A DNA stretch of 64,000 bases from Metridium senile (Eukaryota; Cnidaria; Anthozoa; Actiniaria; Metridiidae), in NCBI GenBank assembly GCA_949775045.1, contig CATKSA010000121.1, positions 157,001 through 221,000 on the forward strand. Direction: 5' to 3'. Under the pieces are notes generated by a model. It did no database searches, had not been told where the DNA came from, and saw nothing but the letters and a program-made list of their open reading frames with translations. The position numbers and the translations under genes are program-made. The stretch's first letter is position 1; every line of letters starts with the position of its first letter. This document shows positions 11,576 to 25,620 of this stretch, in pieces.

Positions 11576-14500
11576 GGTCCCTAATGTAACTTTGTGATCC
11601 CTTTTGTAACCTTACCATGTTTGAAAAGGGGAAAACGTTCCCTTATGTAACCTTTGTTCATAGGTGAACAAATGTCCCTAATGTAACTTTGTGATCCCTT
11701 TTGTAACCTTACCATGGGTGCAAAAGGGAAAAACGTTCCCTTATGTAACCTTTGTTCATAGATAAACAAAGGTCCCTAATGTAACTTTGTGATCCCTTTT
11801 GTAACCTTACCATGGCTGCAAAAGGGAAAAACGTAACCTTATGTAACCTTTGTTCATAGGTAAACAGAGGTCCCTAATGTAACTTTGTGATCCCTTTTGT
11901 AACCTTACCATGTTTGAAAAGGGGAAAACGTTCCCTTATGTAACCTTTGTTCATAGATAAACAAAGGTCCTTAATGTAACTTTGTGATCCCTTTTGTAAC
12001 CTTACCATGGCTGCAAAAGGGAAAAACGTAACCTTATGTAACCTTTGTTCATAGGTAAACAGAGGTCCCTAATGTAACTTTGTGATCCCTTTTGTAACCT
12101 TACCATGTTTGAAAAGGGAAAAACGTTCCCTTATGTAACCTTTGTTCATAGGTGAACAAATGTCCCTAATGTAACTTTGTGATCCCTTTTGTAACCTTAC
12201 CATGGGTGCAAAAGGGAAAAACGTTCCCTTATGTAACCTTTGTTCATAGGTGAACAAAGGTCCCTAATGTAACTTTGTGATCCTTTTTGTAACCTTACAA
12301 TGGGTGCAAAAGAGAAAAACGTTCCCTTATGTAACCTTTGTTCATAGGTAAACAAAGGTCCCTAATGTAACTTTGTGATCCCTTTTGTAACCTTACCATG
12401 GCTGCAAAAGGGGAAAACGTAACCTTATGTAACCTTTGTTCATAGGTAAACAGAGGTCCCTAATGTAACTTTGTGATCCCTTTTGTAACCTTACAATGTT
12501 TGAAAAGGGAAAAACGTTCCCTTATGTAACCTTTGTTCATAGGTGAACAAATGTCCCTAATGTAACTTTGTGATCCCTTTTGTAACCTTACCATGGGTGC
12601 AAAAGGGAAAAACGTTCCCTTATGTAACCTTTGTTCATAGGTAAACAAAGGTCCCTAATGTAACTTTGTGATCCCTTTTGTAACCGTACCATGGGTGCAA
12701 AAGGGAAAAACGTTCCCTTATGTAACCTTTGTTCATAGGTGAACAAAGGTCCCTAATGTAACTTTGTGATCCCTTTTGTATCCTTACCATGGGTGCAAAA
12801 GGGAAAAACGTAACCTTATGTAACCTTTGTTCATAGGTAAACAAAGGTCCCTAATGTAACTTTGTGATCCCTTTTGTAACCTTACCATGTTTGAAAAGGG
12901 GAAAACGTTCCCTTATGTAACCTTTGTTCATAGGTGAACAAATGTCCCTAATGTAACTTTGTGATCCCTTTTGTAACCTTACCATGGGTGCAAAAGGGAA
13001 AAACGTTCCCTTATGTAACCTTTGTTCATAGGTAAACAAAGGTCCCTAATGTAACTTTGTGATCCCTTTTGTAACCTTACCATGGCTGCAAAAGAGAAAA
13101 ACGTAACCTTATGTAACCTTTGTTCATAGGTAAACAGAGGTCCCTAATGTAACTTTGTGATCCCTTTTGTAACCTTACCATGTTTGAAAAGGGAAAAACG
13201 ATCCCTTATGTAACCTTTGTTCATAGGTGAACAAATGTCCCTAATGTAACTTTGTGATCCCTTTTGTAACCTTACCATGGGTGCAAAAGGGAAAAACGTT
13301 CCCTTATGTAACCTTTGTTCATACGTGAACAAAGGTCCCTAATGTAACTTTGTGATCCCTTTTGTAACCTTACCATGGGTGCAAAAGGGAAAAACGTTCC
13401 CTTATGTAACCTTTGTTCATAGGTAAACAGAGGTCCCTAATGTAACTTTGTGATCCCTTTTGTAACCTTACCATGTTTGAAAAGGGGAAAACGTTCCCTT
13501 ATGTAACCTTTGTTCATAGATAAACAAAGGTCCCTAATGTAACTTTGTGATCCCTTTTGTAACCTTACCATGGCTGCAAAAGGGAAAAACGTAACCTTAT
13601 GTAACCTTTGTTCATAGGTAAACAGAGGTCCCTAATGTAACTTTGTGATCCCTTTTGTAACCTTACCATGTTTGAAAAGGGAAAAACGTTCCCTTATGTA
13701 ACCTTTGTTCATAGGTGAACAAATGTCCCTAATGTAACTTTGTGATCCCTTTTGTAACCTTACCATGGGTGCAAAAGGGAAAAACGTTCCCTTATGTAAC
13801 CTTTGTTCATAGGTGAACAAAGGTCCCTAATGTAACTTTGTGATCCTTTTTGTAACCTTACAATGGGTGCAAAAGAGAAAAACGTTCCCTTATGTAACCT
13901 TTGTTCATAGGTAAACAAAGGTCCCTAATGTAACTTTGTGATCCCTTTTGTAACCTTACCATGGCTGCAAAAGGGGAAAACGTAACCTTATGTAACCTTT
14001 GCTCATAGGTGAACAAAGGTCCCTAATGTAACTTTGTGATCCCTTTTGTAACCTTACCATGGGTGCAAAAGGGAAAAACGTTCCCTTATGTAACCTTTGT
14101 TCATAGGTGAACAAAGGTCCCTACTGTAACTTTGTGATCCCTTTTGTAACCTTACCATGGGTGCAAAAGGGAAAAACATAACCTTATCAAACCTTTGTTC
14201 ATAGGTAAACAAAGGTCCCTAATGTAACTTTGTGATCCCTTTTGTAACCTTACCATGTTTGAAAAGGGGAAAACGTTCCCTTATGTAACCTTTGTTCATA
14301 GGTGAACAAATGTCCCTAATGTAACTTTGTGATCCCTTTTGTAACCTTACCATGGGTGCAAAAGGGAAAAACGTTCCCTTATGTAACCTTTGTTCATAGA
14401 TAAACAAAGGTCCCTAATGTAACTTTGTGATCCCTTTTGTAACCTTACCATGGCTGCAAAAGGGAAAAACGTAACCTTATGTAACCTTTGTTCATAGGTA

Positions 14501-16850
14501 AACAGAGGTCCCTAATGTAACTTTGTGATCCCTTTTGTAACCTTACCATGTTTGAAAAGGGGAAAACGTTCCCTTATGTAACCTTTGTTCATAGATAAAC
14601 AAAGGTCCCTAATGTAACTTTGTGATCCCTTTTGTAACCTTACCATGGCTGCAAAAGGGAAAAACGTAACTTTATGTAACCTTTGTTCATAGGTAAACAG
14701 AGGTCCCTAATGTAACTTTGTGATCCCTTTTGTAACCTTACCATGTTTGAAAAGGGAAAAACGTTCCCTTATGTAACCTTTGTTCATAGGTGAACAAATG
14801 TCCCTAATGTAACTTTGTGATCCCTTTTGTAACCTTACCATGGGTGCAAAAGGGAAAAACGTTCCCTTATGTAACCTTTGTTCATAGGTGAACAAAGGTC
14901 CCTACTGTAACTTTGTGATCCCTTTTGTAACCTTACCATGGGTGCAAAAGGGAAAAACATAACCTTATCAAACCTTTGTTCATAGGTAAACAAAGGTCCC
15001 TAATGTAACTTTGTGATCCCTTTTGTAACCTTACCATGTTTGAAAAGGGGAAAACGTTCCCTTATGTAACCTTTGTTCATAGGTGAACAAATGTCCCTAA
15101 TGTAACTTTGTGATCCCTTTTGTAACCTTACCATGGGTGCAAAAGGGAAAAACGTTCCCTTATGTAACCTTTGTTCATAGATAAACAAAGGTCCCTAATG
15201 TAACTTTGTGATCCCTTTTGTAACCTTACCATGGCTGCAAAAGGGAAAAACGTAACCTTATGTAACCTTTGTTCATAGGTAAACAGAGGTCCCTAATGTA
15301 ACTTTGTGATCCCTTTTGTAACCTTACCATGTTTGAAAAGGGGAAAACGTTCCCTTATGTAACCTTTGTTCATAGATAAACAAAGGTCCCTAATGTAACT
15401 TTGTGATCCCTTTTGTAACCTTACCATGGCTGCAAAAGGGAAAAACGTAACCTTATGTAACCTTTGTTCATAGGTAAACAGAGGTCCCTAATGTAACTTT
15501 GTGATCCCTTTTGTAACCTTACCATGTTTGAAAAGGGAAAAACGTTCCCTTATGTAACCTTTGTTCATAGGTGAACAAATGTCCCTAATGTAACTTTGTG
15601 ATCCCTTTTGTAACCTTACCATGGGTGCAAAAGGGAAAAACGTTCCCTTATGTAACCTTTGTTCATAGGTGAACAAAGGTCCCTAATGTAACTTTGTGAT
15701 CCTTTTTGTAACCTTACAATGGGTGCAAAAGAGAAAAACGTTCCCTTATGTAACCTTTGTTCATAGGTAAACAAAGGTCCCTAATGTAACTTTGTGATCC
15801 CTTTTGTAACCTTACCATGGCTGCAAAAGGGGAAAACGTAACCTTATGTAACCTTTGTTCATAGGTAAACAGAGGTCCCTAATGTAACTTTGTGATCCCT
15901 TTTGTAACCTTACAATGTTTGAAAAGGGAAAAACGTTCCCTTATGTAACCTTTGTTCATAGGTGAACAAATGTCCCTAATGTAACTTTGTGATCCCTTTT
16001 GTAACCTTACCATGGGTGCAAAAGGGAAAAACGTTCCCTTATGTAACCTTTGTTCATAGGTAAACAAAGGTCCCTAATGTAACTTTGTGATCCCTTTTGT
16101 AACCGTACCATGGGTGCAAAAGGGAAAAACGTTCCCTTATGTAACCTTTGTTCATAGGTGAACAAAGGTCCCTAATGTAACTTTGTGATCCCTTTTGTAT
16201 CCTTACCATGGGTGCAAAAGGGAAAAACGTAACCTTATGTAACCTTTGTTCATAGGTAAACAAAGGTCCCTAATGTAACTTTGTGATCCCTTTTGTAACC
16301 TTACCATGTTTGAAAAGGGGAAAACGTTCCCTTATGTAACCTTTGTTCATAGGTGAACAAATGTCCCTAATGTAACTTTGTGATCCCTTTTGTAACCTTA
16401 CCATGGGTGCAAAAGGGAAAAACGTTCCCTTATGTAACCTTTGTTCATAGGTAAACAAAGGTCCCTAATGTAACTTTGTGATCCCTTTTGTAACCTTACC
16501 ATGGCTGCAAAAGAGAAAAACGTAACCTTATGTAACCTTTGTTCATAGGTAAACAGAGGTCCCTAATGTAACTTTGTGATCCCTTTTGTAACCTTACCAT
16601 GTTTGAAAAGGGAAAAACGTTCCCTTATGTAACCTTTGTTCATAGGTGAACAAATGTCCCTAATGTAACTTTGTGATCCCTTTTGTAACCTTACCATGGG
16701 TGCAAAAGGGAAAAACGTTCCCTTATGTAACCTTTGTTCATAGGTGAACAAAGGTCCCTAATGTAACTTTGTGATCCCTTTTGTAACCTTACCATGGGTG
16801 CAAAAGGGAAAAACGTTCCCTTATGTAACCTTTGTTCATAGGTAAACAAA
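11576..16850 (+). repeat. 3419-bp (35-monomer) tandem duplication, second copy partial
   Basis: 11,576 to about 13,430 matches 14,995 to about 16,850 at shift 3419. Shared markers are ACCTTACAATGGG at 12,292 and 15,711, TTACAATGTTTG at 12,491 and 15,910, and GCTGCAAAAGAG near 13,085 and 16,504. Changes private to copy 1 include GGTCCTTAATG near 11,966, CGATCCC near 13,199 and CATACGTG near 13,321. A smaller 781-bp duplication (8 monomers) sits inside: CTACTGTAAC at 14,121 and 14,902, and AACATAACCTTATCAAACC near 14,174 and 14,955. Confidence 0.85.
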
Positions 16851-17045
16851 GGTCCCTAATGTAACTTTGTGATCCCTTTTGTAACCTTACCATGTTTGAA
16901 AAGGGGAAAACGTTCCCTTATGTAACCTTTGTTCATAGGTGAACAAATGTCCCTAATGTAACTTTGTGATCCCTTTTGTAACCTTACCATGGGTGCAAAA
17001 GGGAAAAACGTTCCCTTATGTAACCTTTGTTCATAGGTAAACAGA

Positions 17046-20000
17046 GGTCCCTAATGTAACTTTGTGATCCCTTTTGTAACCTTACCATGTTTGAAAAGGG
17101 AAAAACGTTCCCTTATGTAACCTTTGTTCATAGGTGAACAAATGTCCCTAATGTAACTTTGTGATCCCTTTTGTAACCTTACCATGGGTGCAAAAGGGAA
17201 AAACGTTCCCTTATGTAACCTTTGCTCATAGGTGAACAAAGGTCCCTAATGTAACTTTGTGATCCCTTTTGTAACCTTACCATGGGTGCAAAAGGGAAAA
17301 ACGTTCCCTTATGTAACCTTTGTTCATAGGTGAACAAAGGTCCCTAATGTAACTTTGTGATCCGTTTTGTAACCTTACCATGGGTGCAAAAGGGAAAAAC
17401 ATAACCTTATGAAACCTTTGTTCATAGGTAAACAAAGGTCCCTAATGTAACTTTGTGATCCCTTTTGTAACCTTACCATGTTTGAAAAGGGGAAAACGTT
17501 CCCTTATGTAACCTTTGTTCATAGGTGAACAAATGTCCCTAATGTAACTTTGTGATCCCTTTTGTAACCTTACCATGGGTGCAAAAGGGAAAAACGTTCC
17601 CTTATGTAACCTTTGTTCATAGATAAACAAAGGTCCCTAATGTAACTTTGTGATCCCTTTTGTAACCTTACCATGGCTGCAAAAGGGAAAAACGTAACCT
17701 TATGTAACCTTTGTTCATAGGTAAACAAAGGTCCCTAATGTAACTTTGTGATCCCTTTTGTAACCATACCATGTTTGAAAAGGGGAAAACGTTCCCTTAT
17801 GTAACCTTTGTTCATAGGTGAACAAATGTCCCTAATGTAACTTTGTGATCCCTTTTGTAACCTTACCATGGGTGCAAAAGGGAAAAACGTTCCCTTATTT
17901 AACCTTTGTTCATAGGTAAACAAAGGTCCCTAATGGAACTTTGTGATCCCTTTTGTAACCTTACCATGGGTGCAAAAGAGAAAAACGTTCCCTTATGTAA
18001 CCTTTGTTCATAGGTAAACAAAGGTCCCTAATGTAACTTTGTGATCCCTTTTGTAACCTTACCATGTTTGAAAAGGGGAAAACGTTCCCTTATGTAACCT
18101 TTGTTCATAGGTGAACAAATGTCCCTAATGTAACTTTGTGATCCCTTTTGTAACCTTACCATGGGTGCAAAAGGGAAAAACGTTCCCTTATGTAACCTTT
18201 GTTCATAGGTAAACAGAGGTCCCTAATGTAACTTTGTGATCCCTTTTGTAACCTTACCATGTTTGAAAAGGGAAAAACGTTCCCTTATGTAACCTTTGTT
18301 CATAGGTGAACAAATGTCCCTAATGTAACTTTGTGATCCCTTTTGTAACCTTACCATGGGTGCAAAAGGGAAAAACATAACCTTATGAAACCTTTGTTCA
18401 TAGGTAAACAAAGGTCCCTAATGTAACTTTGTGATCCCTTTTGTAACCTTACCATGTTTGAAAAGGGGAAAACGTTCCCTTATGTAACCTTTGTTCATAG
18501 GTGAACAAATGTCCCTAATGTAACTTTGTGATCCCTTTTGTAACCTTACCATGGGTGCAAAAGGGAAAAACGTTCCCTTATGTAACCTTTGTTCATAGAT
18601 AAACAAAGGTCCCTAATGTAACTTTGTCATCCCTTTTGTAACCTTACCATGGCTGCAAAAGGGAAAAACGTAACCTTATGTAACCTTTGTTCATAGGTAA
18701 ACAAAGGTCCCTAATGTAACTTTGTGATCCCTTTTGTAACCATACCATGTTTGAAAAGGGGAAAACGTTCCCTTATGTAACCTTTGTTCATAGGTGAACA
18801 AATGTCCCTAATGTAACTTTGTGATCCCTTTTGTAACCTTACCATGGGTGCAAAAGGGAAAAACGTTCCCTTATTTAACCTTTGTTCATAGGTAAACAAA
18901 GGTCCCTAATGGAACTTTGTGATCCCTTTTGTAACCTTACCATGGGTGCAAAAGAGAAAAACGTTCCCTTATGTAACCTTTGTTCATAGGTAAACAAAGG
19001 TCCCTAATGTAACTTTGTGATCCCTTTTGTAACCTTACCATGTTTGAAAAGGGGAAAACGTTCCCTTATGTAACCTTTGTTCATAGGTGAACAAATGTCC
19101 CTAATGTAACTTTGTGATCCCTTTTGTAACCTTACCATGGGTGCAAAAGGGAAAAACGTTCCCTTATGTAACCTTTGTTCATAGGTAAACAGAGGTCCCT
19201 AATGTAACTTTGTGATCCCTTTTGTAACCTTACCATGTTTGAAAAGGGAAAAACGTTCCCTTATGTAACCTTTGTTCATAGGTGAACAAATGTCCCTAAT
19301 GTAACTTTGTGATCCCTTTTGTAACCTTACCATGGGTGCAAAAGGGAAAAACGTTCCCTTATGTAACCTTTGCTCATAGGTGAACAAAGGTCCCTAATGT
19401 AACTTTGTGATCCCTTTTGTAACCTTACCATGGGTGCAAAAGGGAAAAACGTTCCCTTATGTAACCTTTGTTCATAGGTGAACAAAGGTCCCTAATGTAA
19501 CTTTGTGATCCGTTTTGTAACCTTACCATGGGTGCAAAAGGGAAAAACATAACCTTATGAAACCTTTGTTCATAGGTAAACAAAGGTCCCTAATGTAACT
19601 TTGTGATCCCTTTTGTAACCTTACCATGTTTGAAAAGGGGAAAACGTTCCCTTATGTAACCTTTGTTCATAGGTGAACAAATGTCCCTAATGTAACTTTG
19701 TGATCCCTTTTGTAACCTTACCATGGGTGCAAAAGGGAAAAACGTTCCCTTATGTAACCTTTGTTCATAGATAAACAAAGGTCCCTAATGTAACTTTGTG
19801 ATCCCTTTTGTAACCTTACCATGGCTGCAAAAGGGAAAAACGTAACCTTATGTAACCTTTGTTCATAGGTAAACAGAGGTCCCTAATGTAACTTTGTGAT
19901 CCCTTTTGTAACCTTACCATGTTTGAAAAGGGAAAAACGTTCCCTTATGCAACCTTTGTTCATAGGTGAACAAATGTCCCTAATGTAACTTTGTGATCCC
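17046..20000 (+). repeat. Overlapping 976-bp and 2148-bp duplications
   Basis: 17,437 to about 18,314 matches 18,413 to about 19,290 at shift 976: GTAACCATACC near 17,761 and 18,737, TAATGGAACT near 17,931 and 18,907, AACATAACC at 17,398 and 18,374. A second relation at shift 2148 links about 17,046-17,930 to 19,194-20,000: TCCGTTTTG at 17,361 and 19,509, AACATAACC at 17,398 and 19,546, and TTTGCTCATAGG near 17,221 and 19,369. Two different phases of exchange have acted on the same segment. Confidence 0.85.
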
Positions 20001-22418
20001 TTTTGTAACCTTACCATGGGTGCAAAAGGGAAAAACGTTCCCTTATTTAACCTTTGTTCATAGGTAAACAAATGTCCCTAATGTAACTTTGTGATCCCTT
20101 TTGTAACCTTACCATGGGTGCAAAAGGGAAAAACGTTCCCTTATGTAACCTTTGTTCATAGGTGAACAAAGGTCCCTAATGTAACTTTGTGATCCTTTTT
20201 GTAACCTTACAATGGGAGCAAAAGAGAAAAACGTTCCCTTATGTAACCTTTGTTCATAGGTAAACAAAGGTCCCTAATGTAACTTTGTGATCCCTTTTGT
20301 AACCTTACCATGGCTGCAAAAGGGGAAAACGTAACCTTATGTAACCTTTGTTCATAGGTAAACAGAGGTCCCTAATGTAACTTTGTGATCCCTTTTGTAA
20401 CCTTACCATGTTTGAAAAGGGAAAAACGTTCCCTTATGTAACCTTTGTTCATAGGTGAACAAATGTCCCTAATGTAACTTTGTGATCCCTTTTGTAACCT
20501 TACCATGGGTGCAAAAGGGAAAAACGTTCCCTTATGTAACCTTTGTTCATAGGTGAACAAAGGTCCCTAATGTAACTTTGTGATCCTTTTTGTAACCTTA
20601 CAATGGGTGCAAAAGAGAAAAACGTTCCCTTATGTAACCTTTGTTCATAGGTAAACAAAGGTCCCTAATGTAACTTTGTGATCCCTTTTGTAACCTTACC
20701 ATGGCTGCAAAAGGGGAAAACGTAACCTTATGTAACCTTTGTTCATAGGTAAACAAATGTCCCTAATGTAACTTTTTGATCCCTTTTGTAACCTTACCAT
20801 GGGTGCAAAAGGGAAAAACGTTCCCTTATGTAACCTTTGTTCATAGGTAAACAAAGGTCCCTAATGTAACTTTGTGATCCCTTTTGTAACCTTACCATGG
20901 GTGCAAAAGAGAAAAACGTTCCCTTATGTAACCTTTGTTGATATGTGAACAACGGTCCCTAATGTTACTTTGTGATCCTTTTTGTAACCTTACAATGGGT
21001 GCAAAAGAGAAAAACGTTCCCTTATGTAACCTTTGTTCATAGGTAAACAAAGGTCCCTAATGTAACTTTGTGATCCCTTTTGTAACCTTACCATGGCTGC
21101 AAAAGGGGAAAACGTAACCTTATGTAACCTTTGTTCATAGGTAAACAGAGGTCCCTAATGTAACTTTGTGATCCCTTTTGTAACCTTACCATGTTTGAAA
21201 AGGGAAAAACGTTCCTTATTTAACCTTTGTTCATAGGTAAACAAAGGTCCCTAATGTAACTTTGTGATCCCTTTTGTAACCGTACCATGGGTGCAAAAGG
21301 GAAAAACGTTCCCTTATGTAACCTTTGTTCATAGGTGAACAAAGGTCCCTAATGTAACTTTGTGATCCCTTTTGTAACCTTACCATGGGTGCAAAAGGGA
21401 AAAACGTAACCTTATGTAACCTTTGTTCATAGGTAAACAAAGGTCCCTAATGTTACTTTGTGATCCCTTTTGTAACCTTACCATGTTTGAAAAGGGAAAA
21501 ACGTTCCCTTATGTAACCTTTGTTCATAGGTGAACAAAGGTCCCTAATGTAACTTTGTGATCCTTTTTGTAACCTTACAATGGGAGCAAAAGAGAAAAAC
21601 GTTCCCTTATTTAACCTTTGTTCATAGGTAAACAAAGGTCCCTAATGTAACTTTGTGATCCCTTTTGTAACCGTACCATGGGAGCAAAAGGGAAAAACGT
21701 TCCCTTATGTAACCTTTGTTCATAGGTGAACAAAGGTCCCTAATGTAACTTTGTGATCCCTTTTGTAACCTTACCATGGGTGCAAAAGGGAAAAACGTTC
21801 CCTTATGTAACCTTTGTTCATAGGTGAACAAAGGTCCCTAATGTAACTTTGTGATCCCTTTTGTAACCTTACCATGGGTGCAAAAGGGAAAAACGTTCCC
21901 TTATGTAACCTTTGTTCATAGGTGAACAAAGGTCCCTAATGTAACTTTGTGATCCCTTTTGTAACCTTACCATGGGTGCAAAAGGGAAAAACGTAAGCTT
22001 ATGTAAGCTTTGTTCATAGGTAAACAAAGGTCCCTAATGTAACTTTGTGATCCCTTTTGTAACCTTACCATGTTTGAAAAGGGGAAAACGTTCCCTTATG
22101 TAACCTTTGTTCATAGGTGAACAAATGTCCCTAATGTAACTTTGTGATCCCTTTTGTAACCTTACCATGGGTGCAAAAGGGAAAAACGTTCCCTTATGTA
22201 ACCTTTGTTCATAGGTAAACAAAGTTCCCTAATGTAACTTTGTGAACCCTTTTGTAACCTTACCATGGGTGCAAAAGGGAAAAACGTAACCTTATGTAAC
22301 CTTTGTTCATAGGTAAACAGAGGTCCCTAATGTAACTTTGTGATCCCTTTTGTAACCTTACCATGTTTGAAAAGGGAAAAACGTTCCCTTATGTAACCTT
22401 TGTTCATAGGTGAACAAA

Positions 22419-22504
22419 TGTCCCTAATGTAACTTTGTGATCTTACCATGGGTGCAAAAGGGAAAAACGTTCCCTTATGTAACCTTTGTTCATAGGTGAA
22501 CAAA
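22419..22504 (+). repeat. 86-bp monomer with a 12-bp internal deletion (copy 1)
   Basis: GTGATC is joined directly to TTACCATGGG near 22,437-22,450, removing the 12 bases that normally include CTTTTGTAAC. The monomer is 86 rather than 98 bp and lacks the middle TCCCTTTTGTAAC box. The same deletion recurs exactly 1942 bp downstream. Confidence 0.9.
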
Positions 22505-24360
22505 GGTCCCTCATGTAACTTTGTGATCCCTTTTGTAACCTTACCATGGGTGCAAAAGGGAAAAACGTAACCTTATGTAACCTTTGTTCATAGGTAAACA
22601 AAGGTCCCTAATGTAACTTTGTGATCCCTTTTGTAACCTTACCATGTTTGAAAAGGGGAAAACGTTCCCTTATGTAACCTTTGTTCATAGGTGAACAAAT
22701 GTCCCTAATGTAACTTTGTGATCCCTTTTGTAACCTTACCATGGGTGCAAAAGGGAAAAACGTTCCCTTATGTAACCTTTGTTCATAGATAAACAAAGGT
22801 CCCTAATGTAACTTTGTGATCCCTTTTGTAACCTTACCATGGCTGCAAAAGGGAAAAACGTAACCTTATGTAACCTTTGTTCATAGGTAAACAGAGGTCC
22901 CTAATGTAACTTTGTGATCCCTTTTGTAACCTTACCATGTTTGAAAAGGGGAAAACGTTCCCTTATGTAACCTTTGTTCATAGGTGAACAAATGTCCCTA
23001 ATGTAACTTTGTGATCCCTTTTGTAACCTTACCATGGGTGCAAAAGAGAAAAACGTTCCCTTATGTAACCTTTGTTGATATGTGAACAACGGTCCCTTAT
23101 GTTACTTTGTGATCCTTTTTGTAACCTTACAATGGGTGCAAAAGAGAAAAACGTTCCCTTATGTAACCTTTGTTCATAGGTAAACAAAGGTCCCTAATGT
23201 AACTTTGTGATCCCTTTTGTAACCTTACCATGGCTGCAAAAGGGGAAAACGTAACCTTATGTAACCTTTGTTCATAGGTAAACAGAGGTCCCTAATGTAA
23301 CTTTGTGATCCCTTTTGTAACCTTACCATGTTTGAAAAGGGAAAAACGTTCCCTTATTTAACCTTTGTTCATAGGTAAACAAAGGTCCCTAATGTAACTT
23401 TGTGATCCCTTTTGTAACCGTACCATGGGTGCAAAAGGGAAAAACGTTCCCTTATGTAACCTTTGTTCATAGGTGAACAAAGGTCCCTAATGTAACTTTG
23501 TGATCCCTTTTGTAACCTTACCATGGGTGCAAAAGGGAAAAACGTAACCTTATGTAACCTTTGTTCATAGGTAAACAAAGGTCCCTAATGTTACTTTGTG
23601 ATCCCTTTTGTAACCTTACCATGTTTGAAAAGGGAAAAACGTTCCCTTATGTAACCTTTGTTCATAGGTGAACAAATGTCCCTAATGTAACTTTGTGATC
23701 CCTTTTGTAACCTTACCATGGGTGCAAAAGGGAAAAACGTTCCCTTATGTAACCTTTGTTCATAGGTGAACAAAGGTCCCTAATGTAACTTTGTGATCCC
23801 TTTTGTAACCTTACCATGGGTGCAAAAGGGAAAAACGTTCCCTTATGTAACCTTTGTTCATAGGTGAACAAAGGTCCCTAATGTAACTTTGTGATCCCTT
23901 TTGTAACCTTACCATGGGTGCAAAAGGGAAAAACGTAACCTTATGTAAGCTTTGTTCATAGGTAAACAAAGGTCCCTAATGTAACTTTGTGATCCCTTTT
24001 GTAACCTTACCATGTTTGAAAAGGGGAAAACGTTCCCTTATGTAACCTTTGTTCATAGGTGAACAAATGTCCCTAATGTAACTTTGTGATCCCTTTTGTA
24101 ACCTTACCATGGGTGCAAAAGGGAAAAACGTTCCCTTATGTAACCTTTGTTCATAGGTAAACAAAGTTCCCTAATGTAACTTTGTGAACCCTTTTGTAAC
24201 CTTACCATGGGTGCAAAAAGGAAAAACGTAACCTTATGTAACCTTTGTTCATAGGTAAACAGAGGTCCCTAATGTAACTTTGTGATCCCTTTTGTAACCT
24301 TACCATGTTTGAAAAGGGGAAAACGTTCCCTTATGTAACCTTTGTTCATAGGTGAACAAA

Positions 24361-24446
24361 TGTCCCTAATGTAACTTTGTGATCTTACCATGGGTGCAAA
24401 AGGGAAAAACGTTCCCTTATGTAACCTTTGTTCATAGGTGAACAAA
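24361..24446 (+). repeat. 86-bp monomer with the same 12-bp deletion (copy 2)
   Basis: The deletion junction GTGATCTTACC near 24,379-24,389 is identical to that at 22,437-22,447, and the flanking monomers match too. I saw this deletion only at these two sites, so it arose once and was duplicated with its surroundings. Confidence 0.9.
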
Positions 24447-25620
24447 GGTCCCTCATGTAACTTTGTGATCCCTTTTGTAACCTTACCATGGGTGCAAAAG
24501 GGAAAAACGTAACCTTATGTAACCTTTGTTCATAGGTAAACAAAGGTCCCTAATGTAACTTTGTGATCCCTTTTGTAACCTTACCATGTTTGAAAAGGGG
24601 AAAACGTTCCCTTATGTAACCTTTGTTCATAGGTGAACAAATGTCCCTAATGTAACTTTGTGATCCCTTTTGTAACCTTACCATGGGTGCAAAAGGGAAA
24701 AACGTTCCCTTATGTAACCTTTGTTCATAGATAAACAAAGGTCCCTAATGTAACTTTGTGATCCCTTTTGTAACCTTACCATGGCTGCAAAAGGGAAAAA
24801 CGTAACCTTATGTAACCTTTGTTCATAGGTAAACAGAGGTCCCTAATGTAACTTTGTGATCCCTTTTGTAACCTTACCATGGGTGCAAAAGAGAAAAACG
24901 TTCCCTTATGTAACCTTTGTTGGTATGTGAACAACGGTCCCTAATGTTACTTTGTGATCCTTTTTGTAACCTTACAATGGGTGCAAAAGAGAAAAACGTT
25001 CCCTTATGTAACCTTTGTTCATAGGTGAACAAATGTCCCTAATGTAACTTTGTGATCCCTTTTGTAACCGTACCATGGGTGCAAAAGGGAAAAACGTTCC
25101 CTTATGTAACCTTTTTTTCATAGGTGAACAAAGGTCCCTAATGTAACTTTGTGATCCCTTTTGTAACCTTACCATGTTTGAAAAGGGGAAAACGTTCCCT
25201 TATGTAACCTTTGTTCATAGGTGAACAAATGTCCCTAATGTAACTTTGTGATCCCTTTTGTAACCTTACCATGGCTGCAAAAGGGGAAAACGTTCCCTTA
25301 TGTAACCTTTGTTCATAGGTAAACAAAGGTCCCTAATGTAACTTTGTGATCCCTTTTGTAACCTTACCATGGCTGCAAAAGGGGAAAACGTAACCTTATG
25401 TAACCTTTGTTCATAGGTAAACAGAGGTCCCTAATGTAACTTTGTGATCCCTTTTGTAACCTTACCATGTTTGAAAAGGGAAAAACGTTCCCTTATGTAA
25501 CCTTTGTTCATAGGTGAACAAATGTCCCTAATGTAACTTTGTGATCCCTTTTGTAACCTTACCATGGGTGCAAAAGGGAAAAACGTTCCCTTATGTAACC
25601 TTTGTTCATAGGTAAACAAA

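Larger units (their letters stand above)
1..20900 (+). repeat. Domain 1: trimer-based HOR region with P marker dimers
   Basis: This part is built from X-Y-Z trimers, extra Y monomers and the P dimer (P starts near 145, 3760, 5128, 6105, 7766, 8743, 9427, 10697, 12650 and 16069). The GTTGATATGTG monomer W, abundant further right, is absent. X monomers are mostly of the AAAAGGGGAAAACG form alternating with AAAAGGGAAAAACG. The region is a mosaic of 977-, 1368-, 2345- and 3419-bp duplications listed separately. The right boundary is set by the first W near 20,937. Confidence 0.8.
20890..24840 (+). repeat. Roughly 2-kb duplication with a two-monomer length difference
   Basis: The left part (about 20,890-21,635) matches about 23,028-23,773 at shift 2138, including the W monomers at 20,937 and 23,075. 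The right part (about 21,835-22,895) matches about 23,777-24,837 at shift 1942, including a shared 12-bp deletion. The 196-bp change of shift means copy 1 has two extra monomers, located between about 21,640 and 21,835. Confidence 0.8.
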
